A stretch of DNA of 64,000 nucleotides from Streptococcus sp. X13SY08 (GTDB lineage: Bacteria > Bacillota > Bacilli > Lactobacillales > Streptococcaceae). How positions within the stretch are numbered: position 1 is the first letter of the stretch; each line of letters opens with the position of its first letter. Position numbers and translations under genes: made by a program. Location of the stretch: positions 1 through 64,000 of the forward strand of contig NZ_LFYO02000002.1 in assembly GCF_001182825.2 (NCBI RefSeq). Direction: 5' to 3'. Under the pieces are notes generated by a model. That model was not told the DNA's origin, ran no database searches, and saw only the letters and a program-made list of their open reading frames with translations. This document shows, piece after piece, positions 36,822 through 47,878 of the stretch.

Positions 36822-37996
36822 ATGAAAATCGACAAGCGTCATTTATTAAATTATTCAATCTTGATTCCCTATTTAATCTTATCTGTCGTGGGCTTAATCA
36901 TTGTTTATTCAACGACCAGTGCCAATCAGATTCAAAGAGGAGCTAATCCTTTTCGTCCGGTGATTAGCCAATCTGCCTTTTGGATTGTGAGCTTAGCGGC
37001 TATTTTTATTATCTATCGGATGCGGCTGAGTTTTTTGCGAAGCAGTCAGGTTGTCATGGGGGCCATTTGGGTAGAAATTATCCTCTTGATTGCTTCACGT
37101 TTTTTCCCTACCGTGAATATTTAAAGTTGGTCATCATATGGTTCTTAGCTCATAAATTTGCCAGAATACAGGGCGATATTCGGACTTATGATTATCAAGC
37201 TTTAACAAAAGGGCATTTCTTGCCCCATCATTTTAATGATTGGCGTGTTGTCAGCGTCCTTTTGCTTGGCTTAGTTGCGAGTTTGCCTGATTTGGGGAAT
37301 GCGACCATTATTGGCTTAGAAATTATCATCATGATTACCGTTAGTGGTATTGGTTTTCGCTGGTTTTCAGTCGCTTTGACGGGCCTTGTAGCGGGGGCAG
37401 GTGCTCTGCTTGGAACGATTGCTATTTTTGGAGTGGATGTTGTATCCAATATTCCTGGGATTGGTTATGTCGCCAAACGTTTTTCAGCCTTTTTCAATCC
37501 ATTTGAGGATGTAACCAATGCAGGTCACCAGTTGGCAAATTCATACTATGCTATGAGTAATGGGGGCTGGCTTGGTTTGGGACTAGGAAATTCGATAGAA
37601 AAGAATGGTTACTTGCCAGAAGCCCATACAGATTTTGCTTTTTCAATTGTGATTGAGGAATTAGGTTTGATTGGTGCTAGCTTGATTCTGGCGATCTTAT
37701 TTTTCCTTATTCTGCGTATTATCGTGGTGGGAATTCGAGCAAGGAATACGTTTAATTCCATGATGGCACTTGGAATTGCAGGCATGCTTCTCATCCAGAC
37801 CTTCGTCAATGTCGGAGGAATTTCTGGTCTTATCCCAGCAACTGGAGTAACCTTCCCTTTCCTATCACAAGGGGGATCAAGCCTTTTGATTATCTCGATT
37901 GGGATTGCCTTTGTCCTTAATATTGATGCCAATGAAAAACGTGAAATTCTCCGCGAGGAAATTGAACGCACCGCTTTTGATGCTGAAAAAGAGTAG
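36822..37996 (+). pseudogene. ftsW: Cell-division SEDS glycosyltransferase FtsW, internal deletion
   Basis: FtsW polymerises septal peptidoglycan with its partner PBP. The first 100 codons (four membrane segments) run to FFPTVN and stop. The rest, from EYLKLVIIWFLAHKFARIQG through SNGGWLGLGLGNSIEKNGYL, LPEAHTDFAFSIVIEELGLIG and LSQGGSSLL to 37996, is in another frame. The block normally between them, the GAHGW...QPA segment of about 16 residues, is absent. A 52-bp deletion between two GAAT repeats fits both the missing residues and the frame change. Both halves are otherwise intact. The gene is expected to be essential, so the lesion is suspicious. Confidence 0.88.
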
Positions 37997-38013
37997 TTAC
38001 TAGGAGATAAATG

Positions 38014-40646
38014 ATGTCGATACAAAAATTGGAAAGCCATAACAATAAAGAAACGATTCATGAAGAAGTTCTCATCTTGACAGAGACTCTAAAAGATGTG
38101 GCTCGTCAGATGATTTCAAAGGATAGTTTCGATAAAATCATTGAATTGTCAGAGCTCGCTACGGCAGAACATTACCATGAATTGTTGGATATTATCAAAG
38201 ATTTGACCAATAAGGAATTGGAAGTCATTTCTCGCTATTTTGCTGTACTGCCTCTTCTCATCAATATTTCAGAAGATGTGGATTTGGCCTATGAAATCAA
38301 TCGTCAAAACAATCTTGGAACAGATTATCTAGGCAAAATTTCAACGACCATTGAAATGGTAGCAGAGCGTGAAGATGCAAAAGACATTTTGGAACATCTT
38401 AATGTGGTGCCTGTCTTAACTGCCCATCCGACTCAGGTACAGCGCCAATCCATGCTGGATTTGACCAATCGGATTCATGAACTCTTACGTCGTTATCGTG
38501 ATATCGAAATGGGTCTTCTCAATAAAACCAAGTGGGAAGAACAATTGCGCTCTTACGTTGAAATTATCATGCAGACGGATATGATTCGTGAGAAGAAACT
38601 CAAGGTGACCAATGAGATCACCAATGCCATGGCATACTACAATTCTTCTTTTATTGAAGCTGTTACCAAATTACAGAGCGAATACAAGCGTTTGGCTGCG
38701 GAGCGTGGAGTGGAGTTGGAAAATCCTCGTCCTATTACTATGGGGATGTGGATTGGTGGAGACCGCGATGGGAACCCATTCGTCACAGCAGAAACGCTCA
38801 AATTATCTGCATTGACACAGGCAGAAGTAATCATGGATTACTATGACGAAAAGCTTTCTCAGCTTTACCGCACACTTTCTCTTTCAACGACTATTGTTGA
38901 TGTGACTCCTGAAGTGTTAGCCTTGGCGGATTTGTCGGAAGATAAGTCAGTCTATCGTGAACACGAGCCCTACCGTCGTGCTTTCCACTTTATCCGTATG
39001 AAATTGAAACATACACGGGATTTTCTCATTCATGATCAAAAGCATGACTTGCGATATGGCAGTGTGAAAGAATTTAAGGAGGACTTGCTGGCTATTAAAA
39101 CGTCGCTTGAAGAAAACAATGCGGCTATCTTAGTCAAAGGCGATCTGGCAGAATTGTTAGAAGCTGTTGAAGCTTTTGGTTTCTATTTAGCAAGTATTGA
39201 TATGCGTCAAGATTCCATCATTCATGAGGCCAGTGTCGCTGAATTACTGGCAGCAGCTAATATTGTGGCAGATTATTCTAGTTTATCTGAGGATGAAAAA
39301 TGCCGTGTCCTTTTGCAAGAACTCACAGAGGATCCGCGAATTCTATCTGTTACTCATGTGCCAAAATCAGAGCAATTGGAAAAAGAATTGGCTATTTTTC
39401 AAGCCGCGCGTGAGCTCAAGGACAAATTGGGTGACGACGTTATCAAGCAGCACATTATTTCTCATTCTGAAAGTGTGTCAGATACGCTAGAGCTAGCTAT
39501 TCTTCTTAAGGAAGTTGGCTTGGTGGATAAGGAAAAAGCTCGCATTCAAATCGTTCCATTATTTGAAACCATTGAAGACTTAGAACATTCTTCGGCTATT
39601 TTAGAAGAGTATTTGAATCTTGAAGTTGTTCAAAACTGGATTGCTGATAACCATCATTACCAAGAAATTATGCTGGGTTATTCTGATTCAAATAAGGATG
39701 GAGGCTATCTGGCTTCTGGTTGGACTTTGTATAAGGCTCAAAACCAATTGACGCAAATCGGTCGCAATCATGGGGTAAAAATTACCTTCTTCCATGGTCG
39801 TGGTGGAACTGTCGGACGCGGTGGTGGTCCTTCTTATGATGCTATTACCTCCCAGCCATTCGGTTCCATCAATGATCGCATTCGCTTGACAGAACAAGGG
39901 GTGCAACTTTGGATCGTATGGTGACCCAGATGATTACCGACCCGAGTGAAATCGATGGTTATCGTGCCACTATGGATGATATTGTAGAAGACAGCTACAG
40001 TATTTATCGTGAGCTAGTCTTTGGCAATCCTCATTTCTATGACTATTTCTTTGCTGCTACCCCGATTCGTGAAGTATCAAGTTTGAATATCGGCTCTCGT
40101 CCAGCTGCTCGTAAAACCATTACTGAAATTTCTGGTTTACGTGCAATTCCTTGGGTCTTCTCATGGTCGCAAAACCGTGTCATGTTACCAGGTTGGTACG
40201 GTGTTGGTTCTAGTTTTAAGCGCTATATTGACAAGGCACCTGAAAATCTCGCCAAACTACAAAAAATGTATACTAGCTGGCCATTTTTCCGCTCCCTCTT
40301 GTCAAACGTGGACATGGTTCTTTCTAAGTCTAATATGAATATTGCCTTTGAATATGCTAAAATGTGTCAGGATCCTGAGGTAGAGGCAGTCTTTTATCCT
40401 ATACTGGATGAGTGGCAGCTGACCAAAAATATAATATTGCAAATTGAACAGAACGATTCTCTACTTGCTGAATTACCATTCCTTAGAGCTAGTCTAGATT
40501 ATCGTTTACCTTACTTCAATGTCTTAAATTATATTCAGATTGAACTCATCAACCGTTTGCGCCGTGGAGAACTGAGTGCGGACCAAGAAAATCTCATTCA
40601 TATTACCATCAACGGAATCGCAACAGGCTTGCGAAATTCAGGATAG
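38014..40646 (+). pseudogene. ppc: Phosphoenolpyruvate carboxylase, internal deletion
   Basis: Carboxylates PEP to oxaloacetate, the anaplerotic route of streptococci. The catalytic His region [14 protein letters not shown] lies near residue 135, and [19 protein letters not shown] near 595. After RIRLTEQG the frame changes. The C-terminal part restarts as [20 protein letters not shown] and runs to the canonical end in [11 protein letters not shown]. About 22 residues (the GEVI...NLEMLVS block) are missing; a 64-bp deletion at about 39900 gives the observed frame. The start at 38014 ([10 protein letters not shown]) is 3 nt after an alternative ATG, and AGGAG is upstream. Confidence 0.9.
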
Positions 40647-40655
40647 ACTCTATTT

Positions 40656-40689
40656 AGAAAATCAAGTGTATCTTGGTTTTCTTTTTTTA
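40656..40689 (+). terminator. ppc terminator
   Basis: agaaaatcaag and cttggttttct form an 11-bp stem with one G-U pair, followed by T's. Confidence 0.75.
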
Positions 40690-40758
40690 TTAGTTTTTGA
40701 AAATTGGTTTACAGTAATTTTCTGGTAACATTTTCTTTTAGAAAATCCAAGCATTGCA

Positions 40759-40787
40759 TTGAAAACGCTTGCGCCACATGTTATAAT
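40759..40787 (+). promoter_or_regulatory. Amylopullulanase promoter with overlapping cre site
   Basis: -35 TTGAAA (40759-40764), a 17-nt spacer and extended -10 TGT-TATAAT (40782-40787). TGAAAACGCTTGCG (40760-40773) is an excellent CcpA cre that covers the -35 and half the spacer, so glucose repression by blocking RNA polymerase is expected. Confidence 0.85.
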
Positions 40788-40817
40788 GCAAGTGAAAAAC
40801 TACTAAAAGGAGTTCTT

Positions 40818-43800
40818 ATGCACAAGAAAAATCAAAGCAAGTCCTTGTTTGACAAGCAATTTAAATATGGTATCAAGAAGCCGAGCGTTGGTGTCGCTTC
40901 AGTCGTGATTGGTGCCTTTTTTGCTGTAAATGGGGGAATGGTTCTCGCTGAAGCGCCTACAACGGGAACTCAGCTAACTGAAAATAGCCAACTTGCTCCA
41001 GAGAAAGTTGTCACTGAAGCAGATGCCAGTCTTTCCCATCAGGAAAATTCTAGCGCGGGTTCAACAGAACCTTCTATGCAAACGTCTGCATCGACCCCAT
41101 CAAAATCAACTAGTTCGACAGAAGAAAAAGTGATTGTGGAACCAGCTTCCAAAACTGATACTGCTGTAGCAGAAACAGTTGAGAAACAAGTACCAGCGGA
41201 ACTTAATGCGTTAAATGGTGCTGTAGCTCCGGTCGAGGAACGAGCAGATAGCCAATCTGTCGAAGTAGCTGCTCAACCAGTCACCGCAATAGCAGAAGTA
41301 ACAGCTGACACAGCAGAAGAAGATAAAAACCAAGATGGGTACGTGCGCATTCACTTGGAATCCATTGACGAAAGCAACAAAGCTGACCGTAGTTTATGGT
41401 TGTGGGGTGGTGTGGCAGATGAGTCACAAAATTGGCCAACAGGAGCTCTCAGCCTTAAAGATGCAAAGAAATCTTCCTATGGCTATTATATTGATGTCAA
41501 AAAGAAAGACAACGCTGCTGAAATTGGTTACCTTGTTTTAAGCGGTACAAATGGGACGAAGGTCACTCCTGATAATCAAAAAATTAGCTTGTTGCATAAA
41601 GATATGAATGAAGTCTTTATCAATAAAGATTATCAAGATGCCAGTTTTGAACCTCTACAAGATGAAAATAAACTCCGCATCAATTACGATCGTGCTGATG
41701 GTAAATACGATAACTGGGGTGTTTGGATGTGGGGAGACACCAAGACACCATCTGTTGAAGGAACATGGCCTCAAGGGGCGGAAGATTTTATAAAAACAGG
41801 AAAATATGGCCGTTATATAGATGTTGACTTGTCTAAAGGATTGGATTCTCATTTGCAATTCCTTTTGATCAATCAAGCAGATAAGACACAGACAAAGAAT
41901 CTATCTTTTGATCTCCGTGGAAAATACAGTCAAATTTTCTTGCGTGAAAACGATGAGACGGTTTATACCAATCCTTATTTTGTGGCATCAACCAAAGAAG
42001 TTGATACCAGTAAAGCTACTCAAGGGACAGAAGATATTCAAGCTTCCGCTACCTTACAAAAGCCATTTAACTATAATGAGGCTGGTATATTAGATATTAC
42101 CTATAAAGAGCCAAGCGACGCTAAAATTGTTAAAATCACTGCCGATGCTTCTAGTATTCAAGGTGGGAAATTAGAGATTTCTCCAGAATTGAAACGAATC
42201 ACAGTTAATACGAATTCTAGTGTGGCACCAGGTGTTTATGATATTCCGATTACTCTCTATGATGACCATCAGCGTTCCTACACCACTACTGCCAAAGTGA
42301 CTATTGCAGAGCGGAAGAAGCAAAAAGGTGACTTGGATTGGGATGAGCAAGTAATCTACTTCATGGTGACGGACCGTTTTTACAATGGGAATCAATTGAA
42401 TGATAATCCAAAAATGATGGATTATTCGAATCCATCTAACCCACGTGGGCTTTATCAAGGCGGCGATTTTAAAGGAGTTACTAAAAAGTTAGACTATCTG
42501 AAAAAATTAGGCGTGACCGCTATTTGGTTGACACCTATTGTAGAAAATATAGAACATGATGCCTCATATGGTAGCAAAGATGGTTCTTACTATGCTTATC
42601 ATGGCTACTGGGCATCTGATTTTGAAAAATTAAATCCGCATTTGGGAACCATGGAAGAATACCATGAATTGATTGATAAAGCGGCTGATTTGGGTGTCAA
42701 TATCATTGTGGATGTCGTTTTAAATCATGCTGGGTATGGTATGAATGAGGATACCAAGTCGAAAGCACCCGGTGCGCCAACTGAAGAAGATCGAAAACGA
42801 TTTGAAGGCATGACTCGAACAGGTTCTGAGGATAAAAAAGGGAACGACGTTCTTGGTTCACTAGCTGGTTTACCTGATTTCAAGACAGAGGATAAGGCTG
42901 TTCGGGATAAATTAGTCGCTTGGCAATCCGATTGGATTCGTAAATCAACTACTGCAAAAGGTAATAAAATTTATGGATTCCGTGTGGACACAGTTAAGCA
43001 TGTTGACCATACTACTTGGCAGCATTTCAAAAATGAATTGGTGAGCAAGGATTCAGATTTCCATTTGATCGGAGAATCTTGGGGAGCCAATTACAAGAAT
43101 ACCAATGGCCACTTGGGAAATGGAATGATGGATAGTTTGGTTGACTTTGGCTTTAAAGGCATTGCCAAAAATTTGGTTACTGGTCAATTACAAGCTGCCA
43201 ACCAAGAATTGATTGCTCGAAACAAAATATTAACTAGCTCCTTTACATTGGGACAATTCCTCAGTAGCCATGATGAAGATGGATTTAAAGTGAATTCAGA
43301 TCTTTTTGGCAGTAAGGAGCTTACAGAAGATCGGTTAAAAATCGCAGCAACTATGCAATTGACAGCTAAAGGTCAGCCTGTGGTTTACTATGGGGAAGAA
43401 GTTGGACAATCTGGCAAAAATAATTGGCCATATTATGGAAAGAGACCTGATTTTGACTGGAAGGCTACGGATAATAACAGCATTCTGACACATTACAAAA
43501 AGGTATTGGACTTCCGCAAAAATTATTCTGAATTACTCTCACGTGGCACTAACGAAACTTTTGCAGGAACAGATTCTGAACGTTGGTTAATGGCGAAACG
43601 TGATTACCAAGGACAAACAGCCTTTATTACCTATAATCTTAATCAGCAAAAACGCACTATCACCTTGACTGTGTCCGGTCCAGATACTGCAGTAGTGGAT
43701 CATTACAGCGGGCAACGTTTCAAAGCCAGTCAGAATGAAGCTGGCCAATGGATTATCAACTTGGATGCGCCAGCTATTACTGATGGTGGCACGATGCTTT

Positions 43801-46800
43801 TGACAGTGGAAAATGGTAGTGTGGAGAAAGCCCAGGCTATCACCATCAAAGCACCAGACATTCAAGAAGGCTACATTCGCATGCATTTCAAGAAACTACC
43901 TGACGGTCACGATATTAACCAATTAGGTCTGTGGACGTGGGATGATGTAGAGACTATTTCTAATGATAAAGGTGGCTGGCCTAATGGAGCGGATAAATTT
44001 GCACAAGCAAGTCAAGATGATTATGGTTATTATTTAGATGTCAAAATGCATCCAGATCGCCATGGAAAGATTTCATACTTAATCAATGATTTGCGCGGTT
44101 CAGGTACCAACTTAACAGAAAATCAAAGTTTTGAAATTCTCAGCCCAAGTAAGAAGGAAGTGTGGATTTATGAAGCCTTTAATGAATACAGTTATGAACC
44201 GCTAAGTCAAAAAGGCTTTATTCGAATTAATTACAAACGTGAAGATGGAAATTATAATCACCTAGGCGCATGGCTTTTCCGAGATGTCAAATTCCCTTCA
44301 ACTGGGAAGTTCCCTGATGGCACCAACTTAGTCAATGAAGGAGATTATGGAGTTTACCTAGATGTTGAATTGAAGGATTTGGCAAAAGAACTAGGTTTCT
44401 TGATTGTAGACGAAACCAAGGAAGGGGACGCAGCTAAGAAAACTCCGTCTGATTACATTTTCACCGATCTTGCAAATCACAGTCAGATTTTTGTTCGAGA
44501 TAATGATCCGAAAATTTATACCAATACATATTACGTAGATAAGGTAAAATTAACGGGTGCTGAACATCGTTCGACAAGCAGTTTGGTTGCGGATTTTAGC
44601 AATTTAGAAGGCTTGACGAAAGATGCTGCTTTAAAAGACTTAAAAGTGATCGACAAAGCTGGACAATCCGTAAAGTTTGAAGGTGTTGAGTTGGATAGTA
44701 AAAACAAGACGATTTTGATTCGCGGAAAATTTGGACAAGAAGGAGCCAATTACACCATTACCTTCGGATCTGCATCTTATCAAACACGTATGTCGTGGGA
44801 ATTAAAGGATGAACTCTACGCCTACGATGGAGATTTAGGAGCACAGCTCAATGAGTCTGGTAACCAAGCAACTCTTCATTTCTGGTCACCAAGTGCAGAT
44901 AAAGTAGAAGTAGTAGTCTATGACAAAGACCAGCAAGATACCGTTGTCGGTACGGTAGCAATGACCAAAGGAGAAAAAGGGGTATGGGCCTTAGATTTAG
45001 CAGCTTCAAGTCTCAAACTTTCAGATTTGACAGGCTATTACTACCATTGCCAAATTACGCGTGGCACAAAAACTGTTCTAGCCCTAGACCCATATGCTAA
45101 GTCATTGGCGGAATGGGACAATAGCAAAGTGACGGATACGAGTTATGTTGCTAAAGCAGCTTTTGTTAACCCAAGTAAATTAGGACCAAAATTGGATTTT
45201 GCTAACATTCCAAGATTCACTAAGAGAGAAGATGCCATCATCTATGAAGCGCATGTACGTGATTTCACTTCTGATCAAGCCATTGCTCCAGAGCTCAAGC
45301 ATCAATTTGGAACCTTTGCAGCCTTCGCTGAAAAATTGGATTACCTTCAAAAACTAGGTGTCACGCATATTCAACTCTTGCCAATTCTCAGCTATTATTA
45401 TGTTAATGAGTTGGATAAGACTCGTTCAGCAGAGTACAATTCAGCCAATCAAAATTATAACTGGGGTTACGATCCACAAAGCTATTTTGCGCTGACAGGT
45501 ATGTATTCGGAAGATGCGACCAATCCTGAATTGCGGATTCAAGAATTCAAAAACTTGGTCAACGAAATCCATAAACGCAATATGGGTGTCGTATTGGATG
45601 TTGTGTACAACCATACTGCTAAAACAGCGATTTTTGAAGATTTAGAGCCAAATTACTACCACTTCATGACTGCTGACGGGACGCCAAAAGAAAGTTTTGG
45701 TGGAGGTCGTTTGGGAACAACACACCACATGAGCCGTCGCGTGCTAGTGGACTCAATCAAGTATTTGGTAAATGAATTTAAAGTGGATGGCTTCCGTTTT
45801 GATATGATGGGAGACCATGATGCAGCATCCATTGAAGCAGCCCTTAAAGAAGCACAAAAACTGAATCCAAATATCATCATGTTGGGTGAGGGATGGCGCA
45901 CATTTACAGGAGATGACAATAAAGGTGTTCCAGCTGCTGACCAAGGCTGGATGGAAAAAACAGATACTGTTGCAGTCTTTTCAGACGATATCCGAAATAT
46001 GCTCAAATCAGGTTTTCCAAATGAGGGAGCAGCAGCCTTCTTAACAAACGGTCGTCAGGACATCTGGAAACTCTTCCATACGATAAAAGCACAACCAAAT
46101 AACTTCAACAGTGATGATCCAGGGGATGTTATCCAATACATTGCTGCTCATGATAATTTGACACTCCATGATGTCATTGCTTATTCGCTCAAAAAAGATC
46201 CAGCAACAGCTGAGCAGGAAACTCATCAGCGTCTTCGTCTTGGGAATGCCTTGATTTTGACATCGCAAGGTACACCATTTATCCATTCAGGACAGGAATA
46301 CGGACGCACTAAGCAATTGCTAAATGATGAATATGCAAGCTACTTGGGTGAGGGCAAGGATCCTCACAAGTCAACTTATAATAGTGGTGTTGCGAACCAT
46401 CCGTACTTTATACATGATAGTTACGATTCTTCAGATGGTGTTAATCACTTTGATTGGGCGAAGGCAACGGACACAGCAGCACATCCCATCACGACTAAAA
46501 CGCAAGCTTACACAGCTGGGTTGATTGCTCTTCGACGTTCAACAGATGCATTTTCAAAAGCTACAAAAGCAGAAGTAGATCGAGATGTGACCTTGATAAC
46601 AGAGCCAAATCAAGGTTCAGTTGGGAACAGTGATCATTTTATCGCTTATCAAACAGTCGCTTCAAACGGGGATATCTACGCGGTCATTCTCAACGCAGAT
46701 ACCAATACTCGAATTCTCTATTTGCCAGAGAAATTCCGTCATCTGGTAAATGCAGAAATCCTCGTTGATCAATCAAGAGCGGGAATCGAGGCAACCGCAA

Positions 46801-47579
46801 ATCCAACTGGTGTCAACATTGATAAAACCAATTATCAAATCAAATTGGATGGTCTAACCGCTGTCGTGCTTCGTATCTCAAAGGGGCAACCTGCGGCATC
46901 TATTGTTGACATTCCTGAGATTCCTAAACCAACTGAAATGCGTGTAAATCTCCATCAAGATGCCCAAACGATTGATTATAAAACAGCTTTGACCTTGCTA
47001 GAAGGGGCTGTGCTCAGTGGAGTTGAAGTAGCCCCTGATTTGAGCAAAGTTGGTCTAACCGAATCTAAGGTGCGCGTGACCTTCAAAGATGGTAGCAGTC
47101 GTCAGGTTACTATTCCAATTCGAGTAGTAGAAACTATTCCAGCAACTAAATTGGAACCTGCTAAACCAATTCAAACGACTAAGCCAAGCAAGCCTGTTGA
47201 TAAACTACAAAAAGGCAAGCTAAATCAAAGCACTCTCCATTTTGAGGGAGTCAAGGTCACTGTAAATGGTAATGGGAAATTCATTCGTGTGCAACTTGAT
47301 GGAAAAGTACTCAATCAGGCATTGAAACACCTAGTGGGAATAGGATTGAAACCAGTGTTAGGACGCTCAGCTAACAAACATTATCGTTACTATGCGGCTC
47401 CTTATATGGTTGATCCTCGACTTAGCATGATGAATTGGGGCATGTCCATTCCGGGATTTGACTGGACGCTGGGTCAACCCAGTCCAAGATGGACAGCTAG
47501 AGCTTCCTATTCTGCATTTACAATAACAACATCTACTTTGCATCAAGTCTTGACTTATTCACGATATGACGCAAGTTAG
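40818..47579 (+). CDS. apuA: Surface amylopullulanase (alpha-amylase plus pullulanase)
   Basis: A 2253-aa protein. A YSIRK-like signal peptide (FKYGIKKPSVGVASVVIGAF) and a Ser/Thr/Glu-rich linker come first. Two CBM41 starch-binding modules follow (about 170-400), then a GH13 alpha-amylase domain with D632, nucleophile D724, acid E753 and D819. Two more CBM41 modules lie at about 1010-1240. A CBM48-like module and a pullulanase GH13 domain follow, with YNWGYDP, D1594, nucleophile D1662, acid E1691 and D1779. It degrades alpha-1,4 and alpha-1,6 glucans, and in S. suis ApuA also promotes adhesion. The C terminus has no LPXTG or hydrophobic anchor. The ATG at 40818 follows AAAGGAG. Confidence 0.93.
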   Translation: MHKKNQSKSLFDKQFKYGIKKPSVGVASVVIGAFFAVNGGMVLAEAPTTGTQLTENSQLAPEKVVTEADASLSHQENSSAGSTEPSMQTSASTPSKSTSSTEEKVIVEPASKTDTAVAETVEKQVPAELNALNGAVAPVEERADSQSVEVAAQPVTAIAEVTADTAEEDKNQDGYVRIHLESIDESNKADRSLWLWGGVADESQNWPTGALSLKDAKKSSYGYYIDVKKKDNAAEIGYLVLSGTNGTKVTPDNQKISLLHKDMNEVFINKDYQDASFEPLQDENKLRINYDRADGKYDNWGVWMWGDTKTPSVEGTWPQGAEDFIKTGKYGRYIDVDLSKGLDSHLQFLLINQADKTQTKNLSFDLRGKYSQIFLRENDETVYTNPYFVASTKEVDTSKATQGTEDIQASATLQKPFNYNEAGILDITYKEPSDAKIVKITADASSIQGGKLEISPELKRITVNTNSSVAPGVYDIPITLYDDHQRSYTTTAKVTIAERKKQKGDLDWDEQVIYFMVTDRFYNGNQLNDNPKMMDYSNPSNPRGLYQGGDFKGVTKKLDYLKKLGVTAIWLTPIVENIEHDASYGSKDGSYYAYHGYWASDFEKLNPHLGTMEEYHELIDKAADLGVNIIVDVVLNHAGYGMNEDTKSKAPGAPTEEDRKRFEGMTRTGSEDKKGNDVLGSLAGLPDFKTEDKAVRDKLVAWQSDWIRKSTTAKGNKIYGFRVDTVKHVDHTTWQHFKNELVSKDSDFHLIGESWGANYKNTNGHLGNGMMDSLVDFGFKGIAKNLVTGQLQAANQELIARNKILTSSFTLGQFLSSHDEDGFKVNSDLFGSKELTEDRLKIAATMQLTAKGQPVVYYGEEVGQSGKNNWPYYGKRPDFDWKATDNNSILTHYKKVLDFRKNYSELLSRGTNETFAGTDSERWLMAKRDYQGQTAFITYNLNQQKRTITLTVSGPDTAVVDHYSGQRFKASQNEAGQWIINLDAPAITDGGTMLLTVENGSVEKAQAITIKAPDIQEGYIRMHFKKLPDGHDINQLGLWTWDDVETISNDKGGWPNGADKFAQASQDDYGYYLDVKMHPDRHGKISYLINDLRGSGTNLTENQSFEILSPSKKEVWIYEAFNEYSYEPLSQKGFIRINYKREDGNYNHLGAWLFRDVKFPSTGKFPDGTNLVNEGDYGVYLDVELKDLAKELGFLIVDETKEGDAAKKTPSDYIFTDLANHSQIFVRDNDPKIYTNTYYVDKVKLTGAEHRSTSSLVADFSNLEGLTKDAALKDLKVIDKAGQSVKFEGVELDSKNKTILIRGKFGQEGANYTITFGSASYQTRMSWELKDELYAYDGDLGAQLNESGNQATLHFWSPSADKVEVVVYDKDQQDTVVGTVAMTKGEKGVWALDLAASSLKLSDLTGYYYHCQITRGTKTVLALDPYAKSLAEWDNSKVTDTSYVAKAAFVNPSKLGPKLDFANIPRFTKREDAIIYEAHVRDFTSDQAIAPELKHQFGTFAAFAEKLDYLQKLGVTHIQLLPILSYYYVNELDKTRSAEYNSANQNYNWGYDPQSYFALTGMYSEDATNPELRIQEFKNLVNEIHKRNMGVVLDVVYNHTAKTAIFEDLEPNYYHFMTADGTPKESFGGGRLGTTHHMSRRVLVDSIKYLVNEFKVDGFRFDMMGDHDAASIEAALKEAQKLNPNIIMLGEGWRTFTGDDNKGVPAADQGWMEKTDTVAVFSDDIRNMLKSGFPNEGAAAFLTNGRQDIWKLFHTIKAQPNNFNSDDPGDVIQYIAAHDNLTLHDVIAYSLKKDPATAEQETHQRLRLGNALILTSQGTPFIHSGQEYGRTKQLLNDEYASYLGEGKDPHKSTYNSGVANHPYFIHDSYDSSDGVNHFDWAKATDTAAHPITTKTQAYTAGLIALRRSTDAFSKATKAEVDRDVTLITEPNQGSVGNSDHFIAYQTVASNGDIYAVILNADTNTRILYLPEKFRHLVNAEILVDQSRAGIEATANPTGVNIDKTNYQIKLDGLTAVVLRISKGQPAASIVDIPEIPKPTEMRVNLHQDAQTIDYKTALTLLEGAVLSGVEVAPDLSKVGLTESKVRVTFKDGSSRQVTIPIRVVETIPATKLEPAKPIQTTKPSKPVDKLQKGKLNQSTLHFEGVKVTVNGNGKFIRVQLDGKVLNQALKHLVGIGLKPVLGRSANKHYRYYAAPYMVDPRLSMMNWGMSIPGFDWTLGQPSPRWTARASYSAFTITTSTLHQVLTYSRYDAS

Positions 47580-47628
47580 GTACCAGAGTAATCTCGAGAG
47601 GAAAATTCGTTTTATCAGGGTCCGTCCT

Positions 47629-47663
47629 AAAAGAGGTTGGGTCAAAAAAGACCTACCTCTTTT
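47629..47663 (+). terminator. Amylopullulanase terminator
   Basis: aaaagaggttgggtc and gacctacctctttt form a stem of about 14 bp with an A-rich loop. Confidence 0.8.
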
Positions 47664-47688
47664 CACTTTTTACGTAATAAATGTTCAA

Positions 47689-47757
47689 CGCAGTGGTTGA
47701 TTGCAAGTCTTAATCCCTTACATTGCAAGGGATAGCCCCTATCTAATCAACTGTGCG
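47689..47757. repeat. 69-nt foldback element
   Basis: cgcagtggttgatt at the left end pairs with aatcaactgtgcg at the right end. An inner ccctt/aaggg stem lies in the middle. No coding function is visible. It could be a structured RNA or an intergenic repeat unit. Confidence 0.45.
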
Positions 47758-47767
47758 GAAGTTGGAG

Positions 47768-47792
47768 TAAAACAGTCTAGTAGACTGTTTTA
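47768..47792. repeat. 25-bp perfect palindrome
   Basis: taaaacagtcta-g-tagactgtttta is symmetric over 12 bp per arm. It lies between the apuA terminator and the sigma-factor operon and could be an operator or a weak terminator. Confidence 0.5.
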
Positions 47793-47878
47793 GCTTAATA
47801 ACCTAAAATGAAAAAGTGCTGAAAAATCGAAATCTTATTTAGTGACGAGTCACCGATTTTTGTGCCGCTATCATTATG

